A stretch of DNA of 64,000 nucleotides. Source: Novosphingobium sp. MD-1 (GTDB lineage: Bacteria > Pseudomonadota > Alphaproteobacteria > Sphingomonadales > Sphingomonadaceae). The position numbers were made by a program, and so were the translations under genes. Under the pieces are notes generated by a model. That model worked only from the letters and a program-made list of their open reading frames with translations, had not been told where the DNA came from and made no database searches. This document shows positions 25,566 to 34,623 of this stretch, one piece after another (the stretch's first letter is position 1; each line of letters begins with the position of its first letter). The stretch is taken from contig NZ_BBXA01000013.1 of the NCBI RefSeq assembly GCF_001014975.1, forward strand, positions 434,001-498,000. Reading direction: 5' to 3'.

Positions 25566-25853
25566 GTGGCACATTTCCTGGTCGAATATGCCGAAACCGG
25601 CAAGGCTGCGCAGCGCGAAGCCTTGCGGCCCGATCACATCGCCTACCGCAAGGGGCTGGGCGATGCCTTGCGGTTGGCGGGGCCACTGCTGGACGATGGC
25701 GGGCAGCCGGCGGGCAGCGTGGTGATTATCGACGCACCGGATCGGGCGGCGGCGGAAGCGCTGGCGAATGCCGATCCCTATGTTGCGGCCCAAGTGCTGC
25801 AACTGGTATCGGTCCGCGCCTACCGCATCGCCGCTATGCGACCGCCGGGCTAA
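25566..25853 (+). CDS. YciI-like domain protein
   Basis: 95 aa ferredoxin-like-fold protein: M-A-H-F-L-V-E-Y, R-P-D-H-I-A-Y, a G-P-L-L-D-D-G turn and A-D-P-Y-V match YciI relatives, which are often small muconolactone-isomerase-like enzymes. GTG start 3 bases after the Rieske stop, so cotranscribed. Possible roles are isomerisation, dehalogenation or a regulatory function on a lactone-type intermediate. It overlaps the end of the convergent metallo-hydrolase gene by 4 bases. Confidence 0.8.
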   Translation: MAHFLVEYAETGKAAQREALRPDHIAYRKGLGDALRLAGPLLDDGGQPAGSVVIIDAPDRAAAEALANADPYVAAQVLQLVSVRAYRIAAMRPPG

Positions 25854-26746
25854 ACGAAATCATAGCGGAAGCGGCTGCCATCACGGCGCACATGGCCGGC
25901 GGAATTGCCGCGAAAATGCGCCGGAAAGCACATCGTGTCGGTATCGGCGACGCGGTTCAGCAGCGCCTGGCGGACCGTCGCCGCCAGCGCCGGGTCATGG
26001 TCGAACATCAGTGGCAGCTCCGGACGTACCAGCTGGATCGGGTGATGGATCACATCGCCCCAGAACAGGGCCTTCGCGCCGCCCGCCTGGGCATGGATCA
26101 CGCAGCAGCCGGGGGAGTGGCCAAAGGCCGGTTCCAGCCAGATGCCATCGCCGATCGCCTGGAACACGGGTGTTTCGCTTTCGACATCGATGATCTCGGC
26201 AAGGCCAGCCTCCACCACCGGCAAAACGGAATCCATAAATGCTTCGTGGTGCAGCGCGTCCTCGTGCTGGCTCGCCCAATGTTCGTAATCGCGCTTGCCG
26301 AAGATATACCGTGCATTGGGAAAGGTGGGCACCCAGCGGCCATTCTCCAACCGCGTATTCCAGCCCACGTGATCGAAATGCAGATGGGTGCACAAAACCA
26401 GATCGATCTCTTCGGGCGACACGCCGGCCGCCTCCAGATTCGCCATGTAGGGGGTATCCAGCATGTTTATGAACGGCAGGCTGCGCTGCTTGCAGTTCCC
26501 GTTGCAGGCATCGATCAGCACGTTGGCGCCGTCCAGGCTGATCACATAGCTGTGCATGCTCAGCATCAGCGTCGATCCGGCTGGCTCGGTCGTGAAATCG
26601 GGATCGCGCCACCAGCGAGCCATCGTCGCAAGATCGGCGGAATTCACGGCGGGGAACATGGCCGGCAGGGGCAGGCCGCTTTCCATTTCCACAACCTTGC
26701 GCACCGTCAGGCGCCCCAGTGTTTGGGCCAGCGTTTGGATTTGCAT
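25850..26746 (-). CDS. Metallo-beta-lactamase-fold hydrolase (lactonase-like)
   Basis: 298 aa. The dinuclear zinc motif is H-x-H-x-D-H (His121, His123, Asp125, His126) in CTHLHFDHVGWN, with later ligands in FGHSPGC and LFWGDVIHH. Overall it resembles the AHL-lactonase/methyl-parathion-hydrolase branch. It could hydrolyse a lactone or ester intermediate of the pathway, and quorum-signal lactones are an alternative. The start at 26746 is just inside an operator-like site; the frame extends to 26887 over the divergent promoter and is not credible there. Confidence 0.87.
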   Translation of the reverse strand: MQIQTLAQTLGRLTVRKVVEMESGLPLPAMFPAVNSADLATMARWWRDPDFTTEPAGSTLMLSMHSYVISLDGANVLIDACNGNCKQRSLPFINMLDTPYMANLEAAGVSPEEIDLVLCTHLHFDHVGWNTRLENGRWVPTFPNARYIFGKRDYEHWASQHEDALHHEAFMDSVLPVVEAGLAEIIDVESETPVFQAIGDGIWLEPAFGHSPGCCVIHAQAGGAKALFWGDVIHHPIQLVRPELPLMFDHDPALAATVRQALLNRVADTDTMCFPAHFRGNSAGHVRRDGSRFRYDFV

Positions 26747-26764
26747 GAAATATATTACTACATA

Positions 26765-26777
26765 ATTGCCTAACAAT
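26765..26777. promoter_or_regulatory. Operator-like site between metallo-hydrolase and DoxX-like genes
   Basis: ATTGCCTAACAAT, one mismatch from TTGT-N3-ACAA and nearly identical to the Rieske site at 24271 (ATTGTCTAACAAA). It lies in the divergent region between 26746 and 26878. Confidence 0.52.
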
Positions 26778-26877
26778 AGAGGCCCGCTTAAAGCATTGGT
26801 GTCAACATGATTCGGACTGTGAAGGCCGTCAAGCACGACGGCTCGGGGAACGCAGCCGGGCGCGAGGAGAGCGATCC

Positions 26878-27492
26878 ATGCAGGCAAAGATGGTGTTCGC
26901 GGCCCGCATGGTGCTGGGAATCTTCTATCTGCTCAGCGGGCTGAACTGGTTTTTCGGGTTCATTCCGATGCTGCCGCACGTGAACATGCCTCCCGATCTG
27001 CCGATCAAGCATGCGGTGGTGGTGGAAATGATCAAGACCGGCTGGATGTTCCAGTCGGCGAAGATCGTGGAAGTTGCCTTCGGGTTGTCGCTGCTGGCCA
27101 ACCGTGGCGTTCCGGCGATGCTGGCCGTGGCGCTGCCGGTCGCCTTCCTGACCTTCATGCTCGATGCCCTGATTCTGGATGACATCTGGCGCTGGATCAA
27201 CGGCGCGGAGACCACTTCGGCGCTGCTGGCGGCGATTGCCGACATGATCGTCGGCGGGCTTTGTGTGCTGCTGCCGCATCTCTGGCTGATGTGGTGCTAC
27301 TTCGGATACTATCGGCCGGCCCTGGCGTGGCGGGCACCGCTGCCCGTGCCAGGGGCCACGCTTGACCTGGCGCCGGCGATGCAGCCGCCGATGGGCCGCT
27401 GGCAGCGCAGGATATTCTTCGCCTTTGGCTGGGTGGGTCTGGCGTTGCAGACGTTCAACCTGTGGCTGTTTGCGGGCATGATCAAACTCTAG
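26878..27492 (+). CDS. DoxX-like membrane protein 2
   Basis: 204 aa, about five hydrophobic segments. The early motif is YLLSGLNWFFGFIPMLPH, followed by KIVEVAFGLSLLANRGVP, and the LMWCYFGYYRPALAWRAP stretch matches the Y-Y-x-P-M pattern of the other DoxX-like proteins; a last helix lies near the C-terminus. It is followed after 29 bases by the esterase gene, so it probably belongs to the esterase operon. Function unknown. Confidence 0.8.
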   Translation: MQAKMVFAARMVLGIFYLLSGLNWFFGFIPMLPHVNMPPDLPIKHAVVVEMIKTGWMFQSAKIVEVAFGLSLLANRGVPAMLAVALPVAFLTFMLDALILDDIWRWINGAETTSALLAAIADMIVGGLCVLLPHLWLMWCYFGYYRPALAWRAPLPVPGATLDLAPAMQPPMGRWQRRIFFAFGWVGLALQTFNLWLFAGMIKL

Positions 27493-27521
27493 GGACAAGG
27501 CCTGTTTTCGGGAGCCGCGCG

Positions 27522-28400
27522 ATGGTTGAGACCCCGATGGTTGAGACAAGGCGATACCGCCGCTTTGGCCCCGCTGACTGCGGGTTGGCGCTGGCACTTC
27601 TTGCCACAATAAGCCCGCCGGACCGGGCCGCGGGCGAAGCGCGGGCGGTATCGCCGTCTTTGCCTGGCCGGGAGCTGCAGCTGACGTATGAAATGCCTGA
27701 AAGGCCGGGCGAAAAGGTGCCTTATCGCGTCTATTTGCCCGGCGGCTGGAAGGCAGACGCCGCCGCGCCCATGGTGGTGGTACTGCATGGCTATGCCGCC
27801 ACCGCCGCGTCTCCCTTTGACGATGCCGGCGGGGCGCTGCAGCGCGAGGCCGACAGGCACGGCTTCGTGATCGTCGCGCCGAATGGCTACAATGGCATGG
27901 CGGACTATGGCGCAAACCTGCCGCTGCCTTCGGCGCTGCCCGCCCGCGCCGCGCCGCGCGCGATGACTCCCCAGGCCGAATCCGCGCTGGCGCAGGCCGA
28001 TGTGCTGCATGTGATCGACCGGGCAATGGCGGACTACAGGATCAATCCCGCCCGCGTCTATGTGATGGGGAATTCGATGGGCATGACCGGCGTGCTGCAT
28101 CTGGCCCGCAGCTTTCCCGAAAAATGGTGCGCGATCTCCGCCAGCGATGGTCCGCCCTGGCCGGGCTATCCGGTCGAACGCCTGCGCTCGATCAGCGGCG
28201 TGCTGTTCGTGCATGGTGGCCGCGATACGCTTGCCAGGTTGGCAGACACGCAGCGGCTTGCCGCCCGCGCCCGTGCGGCCGGGGTCAGGGCGCGCATGCA
28301 TCTGGTGCCCGATGGCACGCATGGCGATGCCTGGGTCCGCTATCTGCCCGAAACCTTCGATTTCTTCGCGGCGCATCGTTGCAGCGGGCGGCGACAGTGA
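27522..28400 (+). CDS. PHB-depolymerase/LpqC-like esterase
   Basis: 292 aa alpha/beta hydrolase. The oxyanion loop is V-V-L-H-G-Y, and the nucleophile elbow is G-N-S-M-G (Ser185). An Asp in HGGRD and the late His in DGTHGDAW complete the likely triad. The hydrophobic N-terminal stretch (LALALLATI) suggests export, though it is a poor classical signal. Relatives include feruloyl and polyhydroxyalkanoate esterases. The start at 27522 has GGGAG upstream. The stop overlaps the GTG of the tannase-like gene (GTGA), so the two enzymes are coupled. Confidence 0.85.
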   Translation: MVETPMVETRRYRRFGPADCGLALALLATISPPDRAAGEARAVSPSLPGRELQLTYEMPERPGEKVPYRVYLPGGWKADAAAPMVVVLHGYAATAASPFDDAGGALQREADRHGFVIVAPNGYNGMADYGANLPLPSALPARAAPRAMTPQAESALAQADVLHVIDRAMADYRINPARVYVMGNSMGMTGVLHLARSFPEKWCAISASDGPPWPGYPVERLRSISGVLFVHGGRDTLARLADTQRLAARARAAGVRARMHLVPDGTHGDAWVRYLPETFDFFAAHRCSGRRQ

Positions 28401-30073
28401 GGTGCCGCGCCGCCAGGCAACTTGCGGCCGCCCGGCATCTGGCCACCATGATCTGCATGCTCTGGGCCATCGCGGTTGGCAGCGGCCCGGTAGTGGCGCA
28501 ATCCGTGCCCGCCGCTGTTTATACGCCGTTGCCGGAACGGCCAGCCATTCCGCCGGTCATGGCCTGCGGCGATCTGGCGAGCCGTGACTTCCTGGGCATA
28601 GCTGGCGCGCCAACCCGAATTTCCTCGGCCCAGGTGCAGACACGCGATGGCGGGCAGGAGTTCTGCCTGATCAAGGGCATGATTGCGCCGCAGATCCAGT
28701 TTGAACTGCACCTGCCGACCAGATCCTATACCGGGCGCTATCTCCAGGGCGGCTGCGGCGGCGCGTGCGGGGTGATCTATGATCACGTTCTGCCAAGCTG
28801 TGATAACCGCCAGGCGTTTGGCGGCGCTTTTGCGGTCAGCTTCAACAATTCCGGCCACGTCGGCCCCGAACCGTTCGACACGTTGTGGGCGGCCTATGCG
28901 CCGCAATTGCGTGAGGATTTCGCTTACCGTGCCGCGCATGTCGTGGCGCTGGCGAGCAAGCAGATCCTTTCCGTCTATTATGGACGCCCACCGCAGTATT
29001 CCTATTTTCTGGGTTGTTCGAACGGTGGCCGCGAAGCGATGATGGAGGCGCAGCGCTATCCGGACGATTTCGACGGCATCGTCGCCGGCGCGCCTGCCCT
29101 GTGGATCACCGCCGGGGTCGTGCGGATCATCCATGAATCGCAGGTGGCGCAGGATGCCGCCGGCAAGCCGGTCCTGACACCGCAAGCGACCAGCCTCTTG
29201 CACGACGCGGTGATTGCGGCGTGCGACGGGCTCGACGGACTGAAAGATGGGCAAATCGACAACCCAAGAGTTTGCCGTTTCGATCCCGGGCAATTGGTCT
29301 GCAAGCCCGGTGTCACTTCGGGCTGCATCAGCCCGCAGCAAGCCGATGTGATCCGCAAGCTCTATCGCGGCCCGGTGGACAGGGCAGGGCGGGCGCTGTT
29401 TTTCGGGGGCGAACCCTATGGTTCGGAACTGCTGTGGACCGGGCCGGGCAGCTTCCTTGTCAACGGTCACGCCCTCGCGGCAAATCAGATCAAGTTCATG
29501 ATCTATGGCGGTCGGTCGCATCAGGATTTCGACTGGCGCAGCTGGCAGCCCGATGAAGCGGCGCTGAAGGATCTGTTGCGCGCGGGCGGATACTATAACG
29601 CCAATGATCCCGATCTGTCCGCGTTCAAGGCGGGTGGGGGAAAGCTGATCATGTGGCAGGGTGAAGCCGACAACGCCGGCGGATCCTATCTGCTGCTCGA
29701 TTATTATCAGCGCGTGCGTGATGCCATGGGCGGCTTTGCCGGGACCGATCCGTTCATGCGGGTCTATATGCTTCCGGCCGTATACCACTGCACCGGCGGC
29801 TATATTGCCTATCAGCACGACATGCTTGGCCCCGTTGTGAACTGGGTGGAGCGCGGAACATCGCCCGGAGCGGTGGTAGGCACCGTCGCGCTGGCCGATG
29901 GAACGCCGCGCCGCCGCCCGGTCTATCCCTATCCGGTGCGGGCGCAATATGTGGGGCGGGGGGATATCAACGCGGTGGACAGTTTCCGCGCGGTGCCCCC
30001 GGCGCGCGTGCCCGACGATCATTTCGATTGGCTGGGGGCGGACATCATCGGCGACAAACCGCCGGTGGATTGA
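28397..30073 (+). CDS. Tannase/feruloyl-esterase family secreted hydrolase
   Basis: 558 aa from a GTG overlapping the preceding stop; an ATG at 28448 would also leave a signal peptide (CMLWAIAVGSGPVVAQ). The family motif G-C-S-N-G-G carries Ser208 beside Cys207, and the late Y-H-C-T-G-G carries the catalytic His with its Cys neighbour, the characteristic Cys-Ser/Cys-His pairing. Further Cys pairs (CGGAC, CDG, GCIS) fit a disulfide-rich periplasmic or secreted enzyme. Such enzymes cut galloyl or feruloyl esters and depsides. It anchors the view that the island's substrate is an aromatic ester. Confidence 0.92.
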   Translation: MRCRAARQLAAARHLATMICMLWAIAVGSGPVVAQSVPAAVYTPLPERPAIPPVMACGDLASRDFLGIAGAPTRISSAQVQTRDGGQEFCLIKGMIAPQIQFELHLPTRSYTGRYLQGGCGGACGVIYDHVLPSCDNRQAFGGAFAVSFNNSGHVGPEPFDTLWAAYAPQLREDFAYRAAHVVALASKQILSVYYGRPPQYSYFLGCSNGGREAMMEAQRYPDDFDGIVAGAPALWITAGVVRIIHESQVAQDAAGKPVLTPQATSLLHDAVIAACDGLDGLKDGQIDNPRVCRFDPGQLVCKPGVTSGCISPQQADVIRKLYRGPVDRAGRALFFGGEPYGSELLWTGPGSFLVNGHALAANQIKFMIYGGRSHQDFDWRSWQPDEAALKDLLRAGGYYNANDPDLSAFKAGGGKLIMWQGEADNAGGSYLLLDYYQRVRDAMGGFAGTDPFMRVYMLPAVYHCTGGYIAYQHDMLGPVVNWVERGTSPGAVVGTVALADGTPRRRPVYPYPVRAQYVGRGDINAVDSFRAVPPARVPDDHFDWLGADIIGDKPPVD

Positions 30074-30105
30074 TCCTTTTCCGCTCCATAGAATAATATG
30101 CAAAA

Positions 30106-30116
30106 TAGTATATCAA
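30106..30116. promoter_or_regulatory. Operator-like site before DoxX-like gene 3
   Basis: TAGTATATCAA, one mismatch from TNGTNNNACNA, in an AT-rich stretch (30090-30125) between the tannase-like gene and the membrane protein at 30223. It suggests that the gene has its own controlled promoter. The remainder of the 149-base gap shows nothing else. Confidence 0.42.
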
Positions 30117-30222
30117 ATATTGACACGATAAGGCCGCTGATCCTATCAACGCACGGCAGGCGGCGGGAATGATCCGCTTGCGGGCCGCAGCGTGATTGAG
30201 CGGTGGCGGAGGGGATGGGCTT

Positions 30223-30834
30223 ATGGGTAGCGGCGCAAAGCTGGCGGCGGGCCTGATCCTGGTGATCGCCGGCCTGGCCTTCAATCTGCTGAGTTTTGAT
30301 TCGTTCCTGTTCTTCGGCCTGCCGCTGATTGCCGGCGTTCTGGTTGCGGCGTACAATTCGCGGCGCAGCGTTGGGCGGACCACGGCGGAGCAGATCGCCG
30401 ACGTGCTGCGGATCTATATGGGCGGCCATCTGCTGTGGTCTTCGGTGCGCTATTGGAGCACCGACATGCAGCCCGTGATCCACCACCCGATCGGCGGCCC
30501 CTTTGTCGCATCGCTGGTGGCGATGGGGGCTTTCCCCGCGATCAAGACCATCGAGGGCATCGTCGCGCTGCTGTTGTTGTCGAACCGGTTCGTGCCGCTG
30601 GCGCTCGTGCTGGAAATGCCGACGGCGGTAACGATCTTCTATCTGAACACGTTCGTTACGGCTCGGCTGAGCGGCGTGCTCACCGGTCCGCCGGAACTCG
30701 GCGTCAACCTGGCGCTGATGCTGGCCTATTATCAGAGTTACCGGCCGATGCTGGCCATGCGGCCTCCGGTTGCACCGCCTGCGCTGTTTGGAGGCAAGGC
30801 GGGGGTTTCGCCGGCGGGCAACAGGCCGCGATGA
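30223..30834 (+). CDS. DoxX-like membrane protein 3
   Basis: 203 aa, five to six hydrophobic segments. It is closely paralogous to the protein at 38733-39350; both share the order LFFGLP, R-T-x-A-E/D-x-V-L/T-D, SSxRYW, HPIGGPF, LLSNRFVPLALVLEMPT, FYLNTF and ELGVN. The start at 30223 has GGAGGGG upstream; a GTG at 30196 is less likely. Monocistronic or the tail of the esterase operon. Function unknown. Confidence 0.78.
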   Translation: MGSGAKLAAGLILVIAGLAFNLLSFDSFLFFGLPLIAGVLVAAYNSRRSVGRTTAEQIADVLRIYMGGHLLWSSVRYWSTDMQPVIHHPIGGPFVASLVAMGAFPAIKTIEGIVALLLLSNRFVPLALVLEMPTAVTIFYLNTFVTARLSGVLTGPPELGVNLALMLAYYQSYRPMLAMRPPVAPPALFGGKAGVSPAGNRPR

Positions 30835-30987
30835 TGGTCCGGCGGCGTTGAAAATCTCCGCCCGTCAGAGCGCAGTCTTTGCTGATGAATATTTGTATCA
30901 TACTTTAATGTGCTGAAATTACGAAAAATTATCGATGTCGCTCCCGTCACGCGCAGCAACGGTTGTCTTGACGGGTGGTGGACTCAA

Positions 30988-30998
30988 GAGTATACCAA
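30988..30998. promoter_or_regulatory. Weak operator-like site before the TonB receptor
   Basis: GAGTATACCAA (reverse TTGGTATACTC) has two mismatches to TNGTNNNACNA but shares GTATACCAA with the site at 5117 read in reverse. It lies in an AT-rich stretch of the 256-base gap 30835-31090, which otherwise shows only AT-rich promoter-like sequence. Confidence 0.38.
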
Positions 30999-31090
30999 AA
31001 TAGTATTTATTTTAAGATACCGAGTTGGTGACCACTGCTTCGGTGTTCGATTGCCTGGCAAAAGACCGGGGTTGGTTGAGGGAGAAGGTG

Positions 31091-33961
31091 ATGATTGCGA
31101 GGAAGTTTTCAGTCCGTCCGGCTGCCGCGTCCCGGTTGTCCATATCGACTTCGCTGGTAGCGCTCGCGCTGGTGTCCGCGCCCGCTTTCGCGCAAGACAA
31201 CGAAACGGCGGACAAGCCTGCCGATGTGGCGAAGGACGAGCCGAATATCGTCGTCACCGGCACGCGCATCAAAGGCATCAACCCGGTGGGTTCGGCGTTG
31301 ATTCCGATCGGCCGCGAGGACATTGAAAAGCTGGGCGGCGGCACGACCAACGATGCGTTGCGCAAGATTCCGCAAGTCATCAATTTTGGTGGTTCCAACG
31401 ACCAACTCGGTGGTTCGGTCATCCAGAACACGTCGCTCAATTCATTCTTTGCCAAATCGATCAATCTGCGCGGTCTGGGCACTGCCTCGACGCTCAGCCT
31501 GGTCAACGGGCATCGTGTGGCCCCGCAGGGCCCCAACGGTCAGCTGTTCGATGCCGACAATATCCCCGGTATAGCCGTGGAGCGGATCGAGGTCGTGGCC
31601 GATGGCGGCTCGGCCATTTATGGCTCCGACGCGATCGGCGGCGTGGTCAACTATATTACCCGCCAGCCGGAAAACACGCTCGAGGCGCAGTTCCGCGTCG
31701 GCCTGGCGAATTCGGTGCAGGAATATATCGGGTCGATCGCGGCGGGCCGCAAATGGGATACCGGTGGCTTCTTCCTGGCCTATGAATACCAGAAGCGCAC
31801 CGCGCTGGAGGCGGACGACCGTCCCGAATTGTTCAACAGCGATCTTTCACCCTATGGTGGGGGCGCCAATCCGATCTTTTCCAGCCCGGCCAACGTCCAG
31901 TTCACGGCCAACGGTCCGGCCTATGGCATTCCCGCCGGAACCACGGGCGGGATCACGCTGGGGCAGCTGAGCACGACGACCAATCGCCAGAATGCCTGGA
32001 AAGGCGCCGATGCGGTGCCCAGCGGGGAACGCCACGCCGTCGTCGGCACATTCCGTCAGCACCTGGGCGATTCGATCACGTTCAGCGCCGATGGCTTCTA
32101 TTCGCGGCACAGCTATGTCCTGAAGGGCGTCGCCTCGACCGCGACGCTGACGGTGCCCAACACCAACCCCTATAGCCCGTGCTTCGCCGGCAAGGCCGAT
32201 AACAGCGCGACACTGGATTGCCCGGCCAACGGCAACGTGCTGGTGCCATACAACTTCCTGAACGCGCTCGGGCCGGCGACGAATGCCGGCTACGAAGAGA
32301 TCTGGTCCATTTCCGGGGGCCTGGAATTCAAGCTCGGGCACGGCTGGAGCGCGAACCTCAGCGGATATTACAGCACCGATGTCGGCTCCAACCGTGTCGA
32401 TAACCAGCTCAACACCAGCGGCCTCAACCGCGCCCTGGGCGCAACGGTTGCCGGCACCACCAAGCCTGCCGGCGTCGATTTCTTCAATCCGTTCTGCGAT
32501 TCCAGCGCATCGACGTGCAATTCGCCCGCAACGCTCGACCTGTTCCGCGCCTATACGAAGCTGGGCTCCACCTACAAGCTGACCGGTGGTTCGGCGAACA
32601 TTGGCGGCAGCCTCTTCGATATCGGCGGTGGCAGCGTGCGCGTGGCTCTCGGCGGCGAACTGCACCACGATTTCCTGTCGGGGACCGGCCAGGTGTCCAA
32701 CACCCGTACCGACAATGTCGGTATCGCCACCGGCGTTCCCACGTCGAACAAGCGCGACGTCAAATCGGGCTATGCCGAACTGTTCGTGCCTCTCGTCGGA
32801 TCGGGCAACGCGATGCCAGGGATCGCCCGGCTCGAACTGGACGTCGCGGTCCGGTACGACCACTACAGCGATGTCGGCCACACCACCAATCCCAAGATCG
32901 GGGTGAACTATTCGCCGGTGGGCGGGCTGACCTTCCATGGCAGCTATGGCACCTCGTTCCGCGCGCCGACACTGGTCGACGTCAACAAGTATGCGACCGC
33001 CGGTTTCCTGCCGCGTAACGCCACCGGCGCCGCGGTCGGGCTCAGCCCGGCGAATGGCTCGTTCCAGTATGCCTATCCGATCGGCGGCAATGCCGACTTG
33101 AAGCCGGAAAAGGCCAAGACATGGTCGATCGGGTTCGATGTTTCACCTGAATTGGTCAAGAACGTCCACCTCGGGGTGACGTACTACAACATCGTTTACA
33201 CCGATAAGGTGGATACGGCGGCCTATAACGCCCCGATCGGCGCAGTGCTCAATTCGGGCCTGTACGACAGTTTCGTGGTGTATAACCCGGTATACTTCCC
33301 CACCAAGTCGAAGATGACGCTGGCGCAGTATGTCGCTTACTGGAACCAGCTGACCAGCGATCCCGGGCTGCCGGTCCTCGGCGTGGTCGATCCGACGACC
33401 CTGATCGCGATCGTCGATGCGCGCCGCAACAACAGCGGCGTCGTCAAGACCGATGGCATCGACTTCAACTTCCTTTATGACATTCCTGGCAACTTCGCCG
33501 ATTTCCGTATCGGCGCGCAGGCAAACTATACGTTCCGCTACAAGACCGCGCCCATTCCTGGCGCGGTACTCAAGAACGAGGTCAACCATTTCGGCTATCC
33601 GGCGCGCTTCACCGGCAAGATCGAACTGGGCGTCGACAAGGGCGGATTTTCGGGCACGGCCTTTATCAATTTCGTGAATTCGCGCACGATCACGCGCGAT
33701 TTCCTGCCCGCAGCGGTGCCGGACAGCTATCGCAACATCGGCTCGTACACGACCTTCGACCTCAACCTGCGCTACAAGTTCAAGGATAGCGATTCCGGCT
33801 GGTCGAACGGCCTGGCAATATCGTTGAGCGCGCAAAACCTGTTCGATGCCACGCCGCCACTGGTGGTCAATTCCGGCGGCACGCCGATCCGGTTCGACCC
33901 ATCCTATTCCAGCTCGCTGGGGCGGTTTGTCTCGCTGCAGCTCTCGAAGAAGTTCTACTGA
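31091..33961 (+). CDS. TonB-dependent outer-membrane receptor 1
   Basis: 956 aa. Signal peptide ending P-A-F-A (cleavage about residue 34), a TonB-box/plug start IVVTGTRIKGIN, plug signatures ALRKIPQVINFGG and RIEVVADGGSAIYGSDAIGGVVN, then a long beta-barrel ending in an aromatic residue (LSKKFY). The start at 31091 has GGGAGAAGG upstream; the frame extends to 31025. It is followed by a DoxX-like gene and an exported hydrolase gene, so it probably imports the island's bulky substrate. The plug resembles the sphingomonad carbohydrate/polyphenol receptors more than siderophore ones, by impression only. Confidence 0.94.
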   Translation: MIARKFSVRPAAASRLSISTSLVALALVSAPAFAQDNETADKPADVAKDEPNIVVTGTRIKGINPVGSALIPIGREDIEKLGGGTTNDALRKIPQVINFGGSNDQLGGSVIQNTSLNSFFAKSINLRGLGTASTLSLVNGHRVAPQGPNGQLFDADNIPGIAVERIEVVADGGSAIYGSDAIGGVVNYITRQPENTLEAQFRVGLANSVQEYIGSIAAGRKWDTGGFFLAYEYQKRTALEADDRPELFNSDLSPYGGGANPIFSSPANVQFTANGPAYGIPAGTTGGITLGQLSTTTNRQNAWKGADAVPSGERHAVVGTFRQHLGDSITFSADGFYSRHSYVLKGVASTATLTVPNTNPYSPCFAGKADNSATLDCPANGNVLVPYNFLNALGPATNAGYEEIWSISGGLEFKLGHGWSANLSGYYSTDVGSNRVDNQLNTSGLNRALGATVAGTTKPAGVDFFNPFCDSSASTCNSPATLDLFRAYTKLGSTYKLTGGSANIGGSLFDIGGGSVRVALGGELHHDFLSGTGQVSNTRTDNVGIATGVPTSNKRDVKSGYAELFVPLVGSGNAMPGIARLELDVAVRYDHYSDVGHTTNPKIGVNYSPVGGLTFHGSYGTSFRAPTLVDVNKYATAGFLPRNATGAAVGLSPANGSFQYAYPIGGNADLKPEKAKTWSIGFDVSPELVKNVHLGVTYYNIVYTDKVDTAAYNAPIGAVLNSGLYDSFVVYNPVYFPTKSKMTLAQYVAYWNQLTSDPGLPVLGVVDPTTLIAIVDARRNNSGVVKTDGIDFNFLYDIPGNFADFRIGAQANYTFRYKTAPIPGAVLKNEVNHFGYPARFTGKIELGVDKGGFSGTAFINFVNSRTITRDFLPAAVPDSYRNIGSYTTFDLNLRYKFKDSDSGWSNGLAISLSAQNLFDATPPLVVNSGGTPIRFDPSYSSSLGRFVSLQLSKKFY

Positions 33962-33982
33962 GGCATTTGCGGGGCTCTTCCC

Positions 33983-34579
33983 ATGATCCATCGCGGCCAC
34001 GATGATCGATCGGCGGAAGCCCTGGCAGCCGAAACAGGCGGTTCCGGTGGGCGCAGGGCGTTCACCGGGATCGCCTATGCCTGCCAGTTTCTCTATGGCG
34101 GCTGGTTCCTGTTCCACGGGTTGAACTACTGGCTTGCGTTCTATGCGGACAAATCGATCCAGCCGGGGCCGGGGCTGGTTCCCGCGCTTGCCGCATCCGG
34201 CGTGATGGCCATCGTGAAGGCGCTGGAAATCGCGATCGGCCTCGCCTTGCTGGTCGATTGCCTTGCCGCGCTGGCGATCGTCGCGGCATGGCCGATCACG
34301 CTGATGATCGCCTTTGTTACCAGCGGGCATGGCAAGCCGTTCGGGATCGGGGTGGCGGTGGTGATCATCACGCTCAACGCCATCATGTCCGTGGGCCATC
34401 TCGATCGCTATCGCCCGATGCTGGCGGTCTCGGCCGGGAAGCCTTCGCTGGGTGGTGGTGGCGGAGCGGATACCTTCGATGCATCGCGCTTGCCCCCGGC
34501 ACGTCAGCTCTTGGCCGCGCTGGCCGGCATTGCCGCTGCCACCGCGATCACCGCGATAAGCCTGGTCTTGCGACACTGA
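33983..34579 (+). CDS. DoxX-like membrane protein 4
   Basis: 198 aa, four to five hydrophobic segments. Key stretches: FLFHGLNYWLAFYADKSIQP (compare S-G-L-N-Y in the others), KALEIAIGLALLVD and HLDRYRPMLAVSAGKP. It lies 21 bases after the TonB receptor stop and 44 before the hydrolase, so in the same operon. Function unknown. Confidence 0.78.
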   Translation: MIHRGHDDRSAEALAAETGGSGGRRAFTGIAYACQFLYGGWFLFHGLNYWLAFYADKSIQPGPGLVPALAASGVMAIVKALEIAIGLALLVDCLAALAIVAAWPITLMIAFVTSGHGKPFGIGVAVVIITLNAIMSVGHLDRYRPMLAVSAGKPSLGGGGGADTFDASRLPPARQLLAALAGIAAATAITAISLVLRH

Positions 34580-34623
34580 CAGGCGACGAAAGTGCGTCCC
34601 TCAACAGCGGCAAAGGGAGTTCC

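Noticed and set aside
28340..30103. 587-codon open frame antisense to the tannase-like gene
   Set aside because: It mirrors the third-position GC pattern of the real gene, has no family motifs or ribosome site, and the opposite strand has a complete catalytic signature.
33143..34576. 477-codon minus frame over the TonB receptor end and DoxX-like gene
   Set aside because: It crosses an operon junction antisense, is low-complexity and charged, and has no motifs.
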